DNA from: Petrolisthes cinctipes
Lineage: Eukaryota; Arthropoda; Malacostraca; Decapoda; Porcellanidae
Assembly (NCBI GenBank): GCA_033782935.1
Contig: JAWQEG010000169.1
Span: 62,001 to 126,000, forward strand
DNA length: 64,000 bases
Direction: 5' to 3'
Below the pieces are notes generated by a model that saw only the letters and a list, made by a program, of their open reading frames with translations, was not told the origin of the DNA and did no database searches. Shown here one piece after another: positions 1 through 12,493 of this stretch. Positions within the stretch are counted from its first letter, which is position 1, and each line of letters begins with the position of its first letter. Made by a program: the position numbers and the translations under genes.

Positions 1-2765
1 TTTGAAAACATTCTAGCACTGAGTAGGCATGTACAGATTGCTTCTGGGACCCCAAAATATCGAATTTTCGGGTGTTTTGAGGTTGAATTTGGGATATAAA
101 CGGGTGCAGAAGATGCATACACATATTGACTTTGGGCACCTAAAATATCGATTTTCAGCATGTTTTGGGCCTGTATCTGAGTAGGCATGTACAGATCGCT
201 TCTGGGACCCCAAAATATCGAATTTTTGGGTGTTTTGAGCCTGAATTTGAGATATAAACGGGTACAGAAGATGCATGTACATATTGACTTTGGGCACCTA
301 AAATATCGATTTTCAGCATGTTTTGGGCCTGTATTTTGAAAATACTCTAACACGGAGTAGACATGTACAGATCGCTTCTGTGACACCAAAATATCGAATT
401 TTTGGGTGTTTTGTGCCTGCATTTGAGATATCGACTTTGGGCACCTAAAATATCGATTTTAGCATGTTTTTGGCCTATATTTTGAAAATATTCTAGCACT
501 GAGTAGGCATGTACAGATCGCTTCTGGGACCCCAAAATATCGAATTTTCGGATGTTTTGAGCCTGAATTTGAGATATCGACTTTGGGCACCTAAAATATC
601 GATTTTTAGCATGTTTTGGGCCTATATTTTGAAAATATTCTAGCACTGATTAGGCATGTACAGATCGCTTCTGGGACCCCAAAATATCGAATTTTCGGGT
701 GTTTTGAGGTTGAATTTGGGATATAAACGGGTGCAGATGATGCATACACATATTGAATTTGAGCACCTAAAATATCGATTTTCAGCATGTTTTGAGCCTG
801 TATCTGAGTGCCTAGGCATTTACAGATCGCTTCTAGGACCCCAAAATATCGAATTTTCGGGTGTTTTGAGCCTAAATTTGAGATATAAACGGGTACAGAA
901 GATGCATGCACATATTGACTTTTGACACCTAAAATAACGATTTTCAGCATGTTTTGGGCCTGTAATTTGAAAATATACTAACACGGAGTAGGCATGTACA
1001 AATCGCTTCTGTGACCCCAAAATATCGAATTTTCGGATGTTTTGAGCCTGAATTTGAGATATAAACGGGTACAGAAGATGCATGCACAGATCGACTTTTG
1101 GGCACATAAAAGATCGATTTTCAGTATGTTTCGGGCCTGTATTTTGAAAATATTCTAACAAGGACTAGGGCATGTAGATATCGCTTCTGGGACCCCAAAA
1201 TATCGAATTTTCCGGTGTTTTGTGTCTGAATTTGAGATATCGACTTTGGGCACCTAAAATATCGATTTTTAGCATGTTCTTGGCCTATATTTTGAAAATA
1301 TTCTAGCACAGAGTAGGCATGTATAGATCGCTTCTGGGACACCAAAATATCGAATTTTCGGGTGTTGTGTCTGAAATTGAGATATCGACTTTGGGCACCT
1401 AAAATATCGATTTTTAGCATGTTTTGGACCAATATTTTGAAAATAGTCTAGCACTGAGTAGGCATGTACAGATCGCTTCTGGGACCCCAAAATATCGAAT
1501 TTTCTGGCGTTTTGAGCCTGAATTTGAGATATAAACGTGTACAGAAGATGCATGCACATATCGACTTTTATGCACCTAAACGATCGATTTTCAGTATGTT
1601 TTATGCCTGTATCTTGAAAATACTGTAACACGCAGTAGGCATGTACAGATCGCTTCAGGGCCCCAAAATATCGAATTTTCGGGTGTTTTGAGCCTTAATT
1701 TGAGATATAAACGGGTACAGAAGATGCATGCACAGATCGAATTTTGGGCACCTAAAAGATCGATTTTCAGCATGTTTTGGGCCTGTATTTTGAAAATCCT
1801 CTAACAAGGAGTAGGCATGTACATATCGCTTCTAGGACCCCAAAATATCGAATTTTCGGGTGTTTTGTGTCGGAATTTGAGATATCGACATTGGGCACCT
1901 AAAATATCGATTTTCAGCATGTTTTGGGCCTATATTTTGATAATATTCTAGCACTGAGTAGGTATGTACAGATCGCTTCTGGGATCCCAAAATATCGAAT
2001 TGTCGGGTGTTTTGAGCATGAATTTGAGATATATACGGGTACAGAAGATGCATGCACATATTGACTTTGGGCACCTAAAATATCGATTTTGAGCAGGTTT
2101 TGGGTCGGTATCTTGAAAACATTCTAACTTGGAGTAGGCATGAACAGATCGCTTTTGGGACCAAAAAATATCGAATTTTCGGGTGTTCTGAGCCTGAATT
2201 TGATATATAAACGGGTACAGAAGATGCATGCACCTATCGACTTTGAACACTTAAAATATCGATTTTTAGCATGTTTTGAGTCTATATTTTGAAAAAATTC
2301 TAGCACTAAGTAGGCATGTACAGATCGCTTCTGGGATCCAAAAATATCGAATTTTCGGGTGTTTTGAGGTTGAATTTGGGATATAAACGGGTACAGAAGA
2401 TCCATGCACATATTGACTTTGGCACCTAAAATATTGATTTTTAGCATGTTTTGGGCCTGTACTTTGAAAATACTCTAACACAGAGAAGGCATGTACAGAT
2501 CGCTTCTGGGATCCCAAAATATCGAATTTTCGGGTGTTTTTGTGCCTGAATTTGAAATATCGACTTTGGGCACCTAAAATATCGATTTTTAGCATTTTTT
2601 GGTCCTATATTTTAAAAATATTCTAGCACTGAGTAGGCATGTACAGATAGCTTGTGGGACCCCAAAATATCGAATTTTCGGGTGTTTTTTGCCTGAATTT
2701 AAGATATCGACTTTGGGCACGTAAAATATCGATTTTTAGGATGTTTTGGGCCTATATTTTTAAAA
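1..2765. repeat. Irregular satellite block, left edge
   Basis: This stretch holds a mixture of long, short and 158-bp units with no longer period that I could recognise. The window starts inside a unit. Units diverge visibly from one another by scattered substitutions and small indels, more than in the homogeneous block at 12.6-26.4 kb, which suggests older or less often homogenised sequence. I see no gene or other feature in it. Confidence 0.9.
491..637. repeat. Reference short unit (147 bp)
   Basis: An example of the short type. It matches the long unit except that GAGATAT is followed directly by CGACTTTGGGCACC, without the 29-30 bp that carry AAACGGGTACAG and TGCATGCA. In long units the missing stretch lies between two ATAT motifs, as expected for deletion by slippage or recombination at a short direct repeat. 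Short units mostly follow class boxes of the CTCTAACACGGAG type and alternate with long units, giving a dimer of about 324 bp. The length equals the 147 bp of a nucleosome core, which may be chance. Confidence 0.92.
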
Positions 2766-5589
2766 TATTCTAGCACTGAGTAAGCATGTACAGATCGCTT
2801 CTGGGACCCCAAAATATCGAATTTTCAGGTGTTTTGAGCCTGAATTTGAAATATAAACGGGTACAGAAGATGCATGCACATATTGACTTTTGGCACCTAA
2901 AATAACGATTTTCAGCATGTTTTGGGCAGGTATTTTGAAAATACTCTAACACGGAGTAGGCAGGTACAGATCGCTTCTGGGACCCCAAAATATCGCATTT
3001 TTGGGGGTTTAGAGCCTGAATTTGAGATATAAACCGGTACAGAAACTGCATGCACATATTGACTTTGGGCACCTAAAATATCGATTTTTAGCATGTTTTT
3101 AGCCTATATTTTGAAAATATTCTAGCAGTGAGTAGGCATGTACAGTTTGCATCTGGGACCCCAAAATATCGCATTTTCGGGTGTTTTGAGCCTGAATTTG
3201 AGATATAGACGGGTACAGAAGATACATGCACATATTGACTTTGGCACCTAAAATATTGATTTTCAGCATGTTTTGGGCCTGTACTTTGAAAATATTCTAA
3301 CACTGATAGCCATGTACAGATCGCTTCTGGGACACCAAAATATCGAATTTTCGTGTGTTTTGTGCCTGAATTTGCGATATCGACATTGGGCACCTAAAAT
3401 ATCGATTTTCACCATGTTTTGGGCCTATATTTTGAAAATATTCTAGCACTGAGTAGGTATGTACAGTTCGCTTCTGGGACCCCAAAATATCGAATTTTCG
3501 GGTGTTTTGAGCATGAATTTGAAATATATACAGGTACAGAAGATGCATGCACATATTGACTTTGGGCACCTAAAATATCGATTTTGAGCATGTTTTGGGT
3601 CGGTATTTTCAAAACATTCTAACTAGGAGTAGGCATGAACAGATCGCTTCTAGGACCAAAAAATATCGAATTTTCGGGTGTTCTGAGCCTAAATTTGAGA
3701 TATAAACGGGTACAGAAGATGCATGCGCCTATCGAGTTTGAACACTTAAAATATCAATTTTTAGCATGTTTTGAGCCTATATTTTGAAAACATTCTAGCA
3801 CTAAGTAGGCATGTACAGATCGCTTCTGGAATCCAAAAATATCGAATTTTCGGGTGCTTTGAGGTTGAATTTGGGATATAAACGGGTGCAGAAGATTCAT
3901 ACACATATTGATTTGGGCACCTAAAATATCGATTTTCAGCATGTTTTGAGCCATGTACAGATCGCTTGTGGACCCCAAAATATTGAATTTTCGGGTGTTT
4001 TAAGCCTGAATTTGAGATATAAACGGGTACAGAAGATGCATGCACATATCGACTTTTGGGCACCTAAACAATCGATTATCAGTATGTTTTGGGCCTTTAT
4101 TTTGAAAATACTCTAACACAGAGAAGGCATTTCAGATCGCTTCTGGGACCCCAAAATATCGAATTTTCGGGTGTTTTTGTGCCTGAATTTGAAATATCGA
4201 CTTTGTGCACCTAAAATATCGATTTTTAGCATTTTTTGGGCCTATAATTTAAAAATATTCTAGCACTGAGTAGGCATGTACAGATCGCTTCTGGGACCCC
4301 AAAATATCGAATTTTCGGGTGTTTTTTGCCTGAATTTAAGATATCGACTTTGGGCACGTAAAATATCGATTTTTAGGATGTTTTGGGCCTATATTTTGAA
4401 AATATTCTAGCACTGAGTAGGCATGTACAGATCGCTTCAATGACCCCAAAATATAGAATTTTCGGGTGTTTTGAGCCTGAATTTGAGATATAAACGGGTA
4501 CAGAAGATGCATGCACAGATTGACTTTTGGCACCTAAAATATCGGTTTTCAGCATGTTTTGGGCCTGTATTTTGAAAATACTCTAACACGGAGTAGGCAT
4601 GTACAGATCGCTTCTGGGACCGCAAAATATCGAATTTTCGGGTGTTTTGATCCAGAATTTGTGATATAAACGGGTACAGAAGATACATGCACATATCGAC
4701 ATTTGGGCTCCTAAAAGATCGATTTTCAGTATGTTTTGGGCCTGTATTTTGAAAATACTCTAACATGGAGTAGGCATGTACGGATCGCTTCTGGGACCCC
4801 ACAATATCGAATTTTCGGGTGTTTAGTGCCTGAATTTGAGATATAAACGGGTACAGAAGATGCATGCACATATTGACTTTGGGAACCTAAAATATCGATT
4901 TTGAGCATGTTTTTGGTCTATATCTTGAAAACATTCTAAGTAGGAATAGGCATGTACAAATAGCTTCTAGGACCCAAAAATACCGAATTTTCGGGTGTTT
5001 TAAGCCTTAATTTTAGATATAAACGGGTAGAGAAGATGGATGCAAATATCGACTTTGGACACTTAAAATATCGATTTTTAACATGTTTTGAGCGTATATT
5101 TTGAAAATATTCTAGCACTGAGTAGCCATGTACAGATCGCTTCTGGGACCAAAAAATATCGAATTTTCGGGTGTTTTGAGATTGAATTTGGGATATAAAC
5201 GGGTGCAGAAGATGCATACACATATTGACTTTAAGCACCTAAAATATCGATTTTCAGCATGTTTTAAGCCTGTATCTGAGTAGGCATGTAAAGATCGCTT
5301 CTGGGACCCCAAAATATAGAATTTTCGGGTGTTTTGATCCTGAATTTGAGATATAAACGGGTACAAAAGATACATTCACATATCAACTTTTGGGTACCTA
5401 AAAGATCGATTTTTAGTATGTTTTGGGCCTGTATTTTGAAAATACTTTAACATGGAGTAGGCATGTACAGATCGCTTCTGGGACCCCACAATATCGAATT
5501 TTCGGGTGTTTTGTGCCTGAATTTGAAACATCGACTTTGGGCACATACAATATCGATATTTAGCATGTTTTGGGCCTATATTATGAAAA
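2766..5589. repeat. HOR copy A, 2824 bp
   Basis: This is the first copy of a higher-order repeat. Its first ~800 bp match 5590-6390 at a distance of 2824 bp, and its part from about 4200 onward matches 6386-7772 at a distance of about 2183 bp. Shared rare variants include CAGTTTGCATCTGGG, TATAGACGGGTACAG and TTTGCGATATCGAC. It contains a 142-bp unit (3810-3951) in which the 158-bp junction is cut back further, to GAGCCATGTACAG. Confidence 0.88.
3563..4203. repeat. 641-bp segment present in HOR copy A, missing from copy B
   Basis: The match between copies A and B jumps from an offset of 2824 bp to 2183 bp here. In copy B the two flanks join near 6386 at TTTGTGCACCTAAAATATCG, a sequence found at the right-hand flank in copy A. 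The breakpoints lie in equivalent positions of two units, so unequal exchange between units in register is the simple explanation. Copy C keeps the segment, so a loss from B is favoured over a gain in A. Confidence 0.82.
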
Positions 5590-7772
5590 TATTCTAGCAC
5601 TGAGTAGGCATGTACAGATCGCTTCTGGGACCCCAAAATATCGAATTTTCAGGTGTTTTTAGCCTGAATTTGAAATATAAACGGGTACAGAAGATGCATG
5701 CACATATTGACTTTTGGCACCTAAAATAACGATTTTCAGCATGTTTTGGGCCTGTATTTTGAAAATACTCTAACACGGAGTAGGCATGTACAGATCGCTT
5801 CTGGGACCCCAAAATATCGCATTTTTGGGGGTTTAGAGCCTGAATGTGAGATATAAACCGGTACAGAAACTGCATGCACATATTGACTTTGGGCACCTAA
5901 AATATCGATTTTTAGCATGTTTTTAGCCTATATTTTGAAAATATTCTAGCAGTGAGTAGGCATGTACAGTTTGCATCTGGGACCCCAAAATATCGCATTT
6001 TCGGGTGTTTTGAGCCTGAATTTGAGATATAGACGGGTACAGAAGATACATGCACATATTGACTTTGGCACCTAAAATATTGATTTTCAGCATGTTTTGG
6101 GCCTGTACTTTGAAAATATTCTAACACTGATAGCCATGTACAGATCGCTTCTGGGACCCCAAAATATCGAATTTTCGTGTGTTTTGTGCCTGAATTTGCG
6201 ATATCGACTTTGGGCACCTAAAATATCGATTTTCACCATGTTTTGGGCCTATATTTTGAAAATATTCTAGCACTGAGTAGGTATGTACAGTTCGCTTCTG
6301 GGACCCCAAAATATCGAATTTTCGGGTGTTTTGAGCATGAATTTGAAATATATACAGGTACAGAAGATGCATGCACATATTGACTTTGTGCACCTAAAAT
6401 ATCGATTTTTAGCATGTTTTGGGCCTATAATTTAAAAATATTCTAGCACTGAGTAGGCATGTACAGATCGCTTCTGGGACCCCAAAATATCGAATTTTCG
6501 GGTGTTTTTTGCCTGAATTTAAGATATCGACTTTGGGCACGTAAAATATCGATTTTTAGGATGTTTTGGGCCTATATTTTGAAAATATTCTAGCACTGAG
6601 TAGGCATGTACAGATCGCTTCAGTGACCCCAAAATATAGAATTTTCGGGTGTTTTGAGCCTGAATTTGAGATATAAACGGGTACAGAAGATGCATGCACA
6701 GATTGACTTTTGGCACCTAAAATATCGGTTTTCAGCATGTTTTGGGCCTGTATTTTGAAAATACTCTAACACGGAGTAGGCATGTACAGATCGCTTCTGG
6801 GACCCCAAAATATCGAATTTTCGGGTGTTTTGATCCAGAATTTGTGATATAAACGGGTACAGAAGATACATGCACATATCGACATTTGGGCTCCTAAAAG
6901 ATCGATTTTCAGTATGTTTTGGGCCTGTATTTTGAAAATACTCTAACATGGAGTAGGCATGTACGGATCGCTTCTGGGACCCCACAATATCGAATTTTCG
7001 GGTGTTTAGTGCCTGAATTTGAGATATAAACGGGTACAGAAGATGCATGCACATATTGACTTTGGGAACCTAAAATATCGATTTTTAAGCATGTTTTTGG
7101 TCTATATCTTGAAAACATTCTAAGTAGAAATAGGCATGTACAGATAGCTTCTAGGACACAAAAATACCGAATATCCGGGTGTTTTAAGCCTTAATTTTAG
7201 ATATAAACGGGTAGAGAAGATGGATGCAAATATCGACTTTGGACACTTAAAATATCGATTTTTAGCATGTTTTGAGCGTATATTTTGAAAATATTCTAGC
7301 ACTGAGTAGGCATGCACAGATCGCTTCTGGGACCCAAAAATGTCGAATTTTCGGGTGTTTTGAGATTGAATTTGGGATATAAACGGGTGCAGAAGATGCA
7401 TACACATATTGACTTTAAGCACCTAAAATATCGATTTTCAGCATGTTTTAAGCCTGTATCTGAGTAGGCATGTAAAGATCGCTTCTGGGACCCCAAAATA
7501 TAGAATTTTCGGGTGTTTTGATCCTGAATTTGAGATATAAACGGGTACTGAAGATACATTCACATATCAACTTTTGGGCACCTAAAAGATCGATTTTTAG
7601 TATGTTTTGGGCCTGTATTTTGAAAATACTTTAACATGGAGTAGGCATGTACAGATCGCTTCTGGGACCCCACAATATCGAATTTTCGGGTGTTTTGTGC
7701 CTGAATTTGAAACATCGACTTTGGGCACATACAATATCGATATTTAGCATGTTTTGGGCCTATATTATGAAA
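5590..7772. repeat. HOR copy B, ~2183 bp
   Basis: This second copy directly follows copy A in tandem. It matches A closely but lacks the 641-bp segment described above. Differences otherwise are isolated single bases, for example TACCGAATATCCGGG here against TACCGAATTTTCGGG in copy A. Confidence 0.88.
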
Positions 7773-7920
7773 ATATTCTAGCACTGAGTAGGCATGAACA
7801 GATCGCTTCTGGGACCCAAAAATACCGAATTTTCGGGTGTTTTGAGCCTGAATTTGAGATATAAACGGGTACAGAAACTGCATGCACATATTGACTTTGG
7901 GCACCTAAAATATCGATTTT

Positions 7921-8095
7921 TAGCATATTTAAGCCTATATTTTGAAAATAGTCTAGTACTGAGTAGGCATGTACAGATCGCTTCTGGGACCCCAAAATAT
8001 CGTATTTTCGGGTGTTTTGAGCCTGATTTTGAGATATAAACGGGTAAAGAAGATGCATGCACATATTGACTTTGGGCACCTAAAATATCGATTTT
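7921..8095. repeat. 175-bp unit duplicated next to itself, copy 1
   Basis: This unit carries private variants (GCATATTTAAGCC, GTCTAGTACTGAG, ATCGTATTTTCGGG, GGGTAAAGAAG) that occur again exactly 175 bp downstream. It is a recent single-unit tandem duplication. Confidence 0.9.
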
Positions 8096-8240
8096 TAGCA
8101 TATTTAAGCCTATATTTTGAAAATAGTCTAGTACTGAGTAGGCATGTACAGATCGCTTCTGGGACCCCAAAATATCGTATTTTCGGGTGTTTTGAGCCTG
8201 ATTTTGAGATATAAACGGGTAAAGAAGATGCATGCACATA
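8096..8240. repeat. 175-bp unit duplicated next to itself, copy 2
   Basis: It shares all the private variants of the preceding unit. Identity stops at about 8240, where this copy continues into ATCGACTTTTGGGCATATAAAAG instead of the ATTGACTTTGGGCACC of copy 1. Copy 2 is therefore joined to a different unit at its end. Confidence 0.88.
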
Positions 8241-8450
8241 TCGACTTTTGGGCATATAAAAGATCGATTTTCAGTATGTTTTGGGCCTTTATTTTGAAAA
8301 TACTCTAACACGGAGTAGGCATGAACATATAGCTTCTAGGACCTCAAAATATCGAATTTTCGGGTGTTTTGTGTCGGAATTTGAGATATCGACATTGGGC
8401 ACCTAAAATATCGATTTTTAGCATGTTTTAGGCCTATATTTTGAAAATAT

Positions 8451-10640
8451 TCTAGCAGTGAGTAGGCATGTACAGTTTGCATCTGGGACCCCAAAATATC
8501 GCATTTTCGGGTGTTTTGAGCCTGAATTTGAGATATAGACGGGTACAGAAGATCCATGCACATATTGACTTTGGCACCTAAAATATTGATTTTCAGCATG
8601 TTTTGGGCCTGTACTTTGAAAATATTCTAACACGGAGTAGCCATGTACAGATCGCTTCTGGGACCCCAAAATATCGAATTTTCGTGTGTTTTGTGCCTGA
8701 ATTTGAGATATCGACTTTGTGCACCTAAAATATCGATTTTCAGCATGTTTTGGGCCTATATTTTGAAAATATTCTAGCACTGAGTAGGTGTGTACAGATC
8801 GCTTCTGGGACCCCAAAATATCGAATTTTCGGGTGTTTTGAGCATAAATTTGAGATATATACGGGTACAGAAGATGCATGCACATATTGACTTTGGGCAC
8901 CTAAAATATCGATTTCGAGCATGTTTTGGGTCGGTATCTTGAAAACATTCTAACTAGGAGTAGGCATGAACAGATCGCTTCTAGGACCAAAAAATATCGA
9001 ATTTTTGGGTGTTCTGAGCCTGAATTTGAGATATAAACGGGTACAGAAGATGCATGCACCTATCGACTTTGAACACTTAAAATATCGATTTTTAGCATGT
9101 CTTGAGCCTATATTTTGAAAACATTCTAGCACTAAGTAGGCATGTATAGATCGCTTCTGGGATCCAAAAATATCGAATTTTCGGGTGTTTTGAGGTTAAA
9201 TTTTGGGATATAAACGGGTGCAGAAGATTCATACACATATTGACTTTGGGCACCTAAAATATCGATTTTCAGCATGTTTTGGGCCTGTACCTGAGTAGGC
9301 ATGTACAGATCGCTTGTGGGACCCCAAAATATCGAATTTTCGGGTGTTTTAAGCCTGAATTTGAGATATAAACGGGTACAGAAGATGCATGCACATATCG
9401 ACTTTTGGGCACCTAAACGATCGATTATCAGTATGTTTTGGGCCTGTATTTTGAAAATACTCTAACACAGAAAAGGCATGTACAGATCGCTTCTGGGATC
9501 CCAAAATATCGAATTTTCGGGTGTTTTTGTGCCTGAATTTGAAATATCGACTTTGGGCACCTAAAATATCGATTTTTAGCATTTTTTGGGCCTATATTTT
9601 AAAAATATTCTAGCACTGAGTAGGCATGTACAGATCGCTTCTGGGACCCCAAAATATCGAATTTTCGGGTGTTTTTTGCCTGAATTTAAGATATCGACTT
9701 TGGGCACGTAAAATATCGATTTTTAGGATGTTTTGGGCCTATATTTTGAAAATATTCTAGCACTGAGTAGGCATGTACAGATCGCTTCTGGGACCCCAAA
9801 ATATCGAATTTTCGGGTGTTTTGATCCTCAATTTGTGATATAAACGGGTACAGAAGATACATGCACATATCGACTTTTGGGCACCTAAAAGATCGATTTT
9901 CAGTATGTTTTGGGCCTGTACTTTGAAAATACTCTAATGTGGAGTAGGCATGTACAGATCGCTTCTGGGACCACACAATATCGAATTTTCGAGTGTTTTG
10001 AGCCTGAATTTGAGATATAAACGGGTACAGAAGATGCATGCACATATTGACTTTGGGAACCTAAAATATCGATTTTGAGCATGTTTTTGGTCTATATCTT
10101 GAAAACATTCTAAGTAGGAATAGGCATGTACAGATAGCTTCTAGGACCCAAAAATACCGAATTTTCGGGTGTTTTAAGCCTTTTTTTTAGATATAAACGG
10201 GTAGAGAAGATGCATGCACATATCGACTTTGGACACTTAAAATATCGATTTTTAGCATGTTTTGAGCGTATATTTTGAAAACATTCTAGCACTGAGTAGG
10301 CATGTACAGATCGCTTCTGGGACCCAAAAATATCGAATTTTCGGGTGTTTTGAGATTGAATTTGGGATATAAACGGGTGCAGAAGATGCATACACATATT
10401 GACTTTAAGCACCTAAAATATCGATTTTCAGCTTGTTTTAGGCCTGTATCTGAGTAGGCATGTAAAGATCGCTTCTGGGACCCCAAAATATCGAATTTTC
10501 GGGTGTTTTGATCCTGAATTTGAGATATAAACGGGTACTGAAGATACATGCACATATCGACTTTTGGGCACCTAAAAGATCGATTTTTAGTATGTTTTGG
10601 GCCTGTATTTTGAAAATACTCTAACATGGAGTAGGCATGT
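8451..10640. repeat. HOR copy C, partial and rearranged
   Basis: This third copy of the 2.8-kb repeat matches copy A from about 3121, at a distance of 5330 bp. The distance becomes 5350 and then 5174 bp, because copy C lacks one 176-bp unit that copy A has at about 4410-4590. The 158-bp unit near 9297 is intact here (TGTACCTGAGTAGG), whereas copy A has the shorter 142-bp form, so the 142-bp form is derived. Confidence 0.85.
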
Positions 10641-11832
10641 ACAGATTGCTTCTGGGACCCCAAAATATCGAATTTTCGGGTGTTTTAAGCCTGAATTTGA
10701 GATATAAACGGGTACAGAAGATGCATGCACATATCGACTTATGGGCACATAAAAGATCGATTTTCAATATGTTTTGGGCCTGTATTTTGAAAATACTCTA
10801 ACACGGACTAGGCATGTACAGATCGTTTCTGGGACCCAAACATATCGAATTTTCGGGTGTTTTGATCCTGAATTTGAGATATAAACGGGTACAGAAGATG
10901 CATACACATATCGACTTTGGACAGTTAAAATATCGATTTTTAGCATGTTTTTGAGCGTATATTTTGAAAACATTCTAGCACTGAGTAGGCATGTACAGAT
11001 CGCTTCTGGGACCCAAAAATATCGAATTTTCCGGTGTTTTGAGCTTGAATTTGGGATATAAACGGGTGTAGAAGATTCATACACATATTGACTTTAAGCA
11101 CCTAAAATATCGATTTTCAGCATGTTTAGGGCTTGTTTCTGAGTAGGCATGTAAAAATCGCTTCTGGGACCCCAAAATATCGAATTTTCGGGTGTTTTGA
11201 TCCTGAATTTGTGATATAAACGGGTACAGAAGATACATGCACATATCGACTTTTGGGCACCTAAAAGATCGATTTTCAGTATGTTTTGGGCCTGTATTTT
11301 GAAAATACTCTAGCATGGAGTAGGCATGTACAGATCGCTTCTGGGACCCCACAATATCGAATTTTCGGGTGTTTTGTGCCTGAATTTGAGATATAAACGG
11401 GTACAGAAGATGCATGCGCATATTGACTTTTGGAACCTAAAATATCGATTTTGAGCATGTTTTGGGTCTGTACCTTGAAAACATTCTAACTAGGAGTAGG
11501 CATGTACAGATAGCTTCTAGGACCCAAAAATACCGAATTTTCGGGTGTTTTGAGCCTGAATTTGAGATATAAACGGGTACAGAAGATGCATGCACATATC
11601 TACTTTGGACACTTAAAATATCGATTTTTAGCATGTTTTGAGCGTATATTTTGAAAACATTCTAGCACTGAGTAGGCATGGACAGATTGCTTCCGGGACT
11701 TAAAAATATCGAATTTTCGGGTGTTTTGAGATTGAATTTAAGATATAAACGGGTGCTGAAGATGCATACACATATTGACTTTGGGCACCTAAAATATCGA
11801 TTTTCAGCATGTTTTGGGCCTGTATCTGAGTA
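10299..11832. repeat. Four-unit HOR, ~688 bp
   Basis: Anchor spacing reads 158, 177, 177, 177, 158, 177, 176, 176 and then 158 again. The 158-bp junctions at 10457, 11146 and 11833 are 689 and 687 bp apart. Accompanying variants recur in phase, for example GGCATGTAAAGATCG or GGCATGTAAAAATCG after each 158-bp junction and TTTTGATCCTGAATTTG in the next unit. The block overlaps the end of HOR copy C, so one repeat order grew out of the other. Confidence 0.82.
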
Positions 11833-12317
11833 GGCATGTAAATATCGCTTCTGGCACCCCAAAATATCGAATTTTCGGGTGTTTTGAGCCTGAATTTGAG
11901 ATATAAACGGGTACAGAAGATGCATGCACATATCGACTTTTGGGCACCTAAAAGATCGATTTTCAGTATGTTTTGGGCCTGTATTTTGAAAATACTCTAA
12001 CATGGAGTAGGCATGTACAGATCGCTTCTCGGACCCCAAAACATTGAATTTTCGTGTGTTTTGTGCCTAAATTTGAAATATCGACTTTGGGCTAGTAAAA
12101 TATCGATTTTTAGCATGTTTTGGGCCTATATTTTGAAAATATTCTAGTACTGAGTAGGTATGTACAGATCGCTTCTGGGACCGCAAAATATCGCATTTGC
12201 GGGTGTTTTCAGCCTGAATTTGAGATATAAACGGGTACAGAAGATGCATGCACATATTGACTTTGGGCACCTAAAATATCGATTTTTAGCATGTTTTGGG
12301 CCCATATTTTGAAAATA

Positions 12318-12404
12318 TTCTAGCACTGAGTAGGCATGTACAGATCACTTCTGGGACCCCAAAATATCGAATTTTAGGGTGTTTTGAGCCTGAAATTGAG
12401 ATAT
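12318..12404. repeat. Half-unit A (87 bp) of the long unit
   Basis: The first half of the long unit ends at GAGATAT. It aligns with half-unit B, which follows: GGCATGTACAGATCG matches TGCATGCACATATTG, CTTCTGGGACCCC matches CTTTGGGCACCT, AAAATATCGAATTTTC matches AAAATATCGATTTTC, and TGTTTTGAGCCT matches TGTTTTGGGCCT. The 176-bp unit therefore looks like a diverged tandem dimer of an older repeat of about 88 bp. Confidence 0.85.
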
Positions 12405-12493
12405 AAACGGGTACAGAAGATGCATGCACATATTGACTTTGGGAACCTAAAATATCGATTTTGAGCATGTTTTGAGTCTGTAACTTGTAAACA
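12405..12493. repeat. Half-unit B (89 bp) of the long unit
   Basis: The second half begins at AAACGGGTACAG and ends at GAAAATA-type sequence before the next class box. It is the diverged partner of half-unit A. Its first 29-30 bp (AAACGGGTACAG through the following ACATAT) is the part missing from short 147-bp units, so the second half is the one that tolerates shortening. It carries TGCATGCA and the only AAACGGG of the unit. Confidence 0.85.

Larger units (their letters stand above)
7773..8450. repeat. Linker block between HOR copies B and C
   Basis: Four units separate copies B and C. The block includes a perfect or near-perfect duplication of one 175-bp unit, annotated separately. No other feature is seen. 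Confidence 0.85.
12318..12493. repeat. Reference long unit (176 bp)
   Basis: A clear example of the long unit, running from the class box TTCTAGCACTGAG to the start of the next class box. It holds the anchor, first AT-rich core, spacer with AAACGGGTACAG and the perfect 8-bp palindrome TGCATGCA, and second AT-rich core. Long units are 174-177 bp elsewhere. A length near 177 bp is close to one nucleosome plus linker, as in many centromeric satellites; whether it positions nucleosomes cannot be told from sequence alone. Confidence 0.93.

Noticed and set aside
656..925. Forward-strand open frames of 60-106 codons scattered through the array
   Set aside because: The same repeat is read in the other direction; they recur with each unit and have no start context or recognisable protein.
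10180..10200. T8 run and other small homopolymers (also near 47,675) as possible Pol III terminators
   Set aside because: They are isolated variants of ordinary units, with no upstream RNA gene.
12361..12376. TATA-like or promoter elements in AAAATATCGAATTTTC
   Set aside because: The AT-rich cores occur twice in every unit and have no associated gene; they are part of the repeat.
12405..12420. CENP-B box
   Set aside because: AAACGGG resembles its second half, but TTCG at the required spacing upstream is absent in the units I read.
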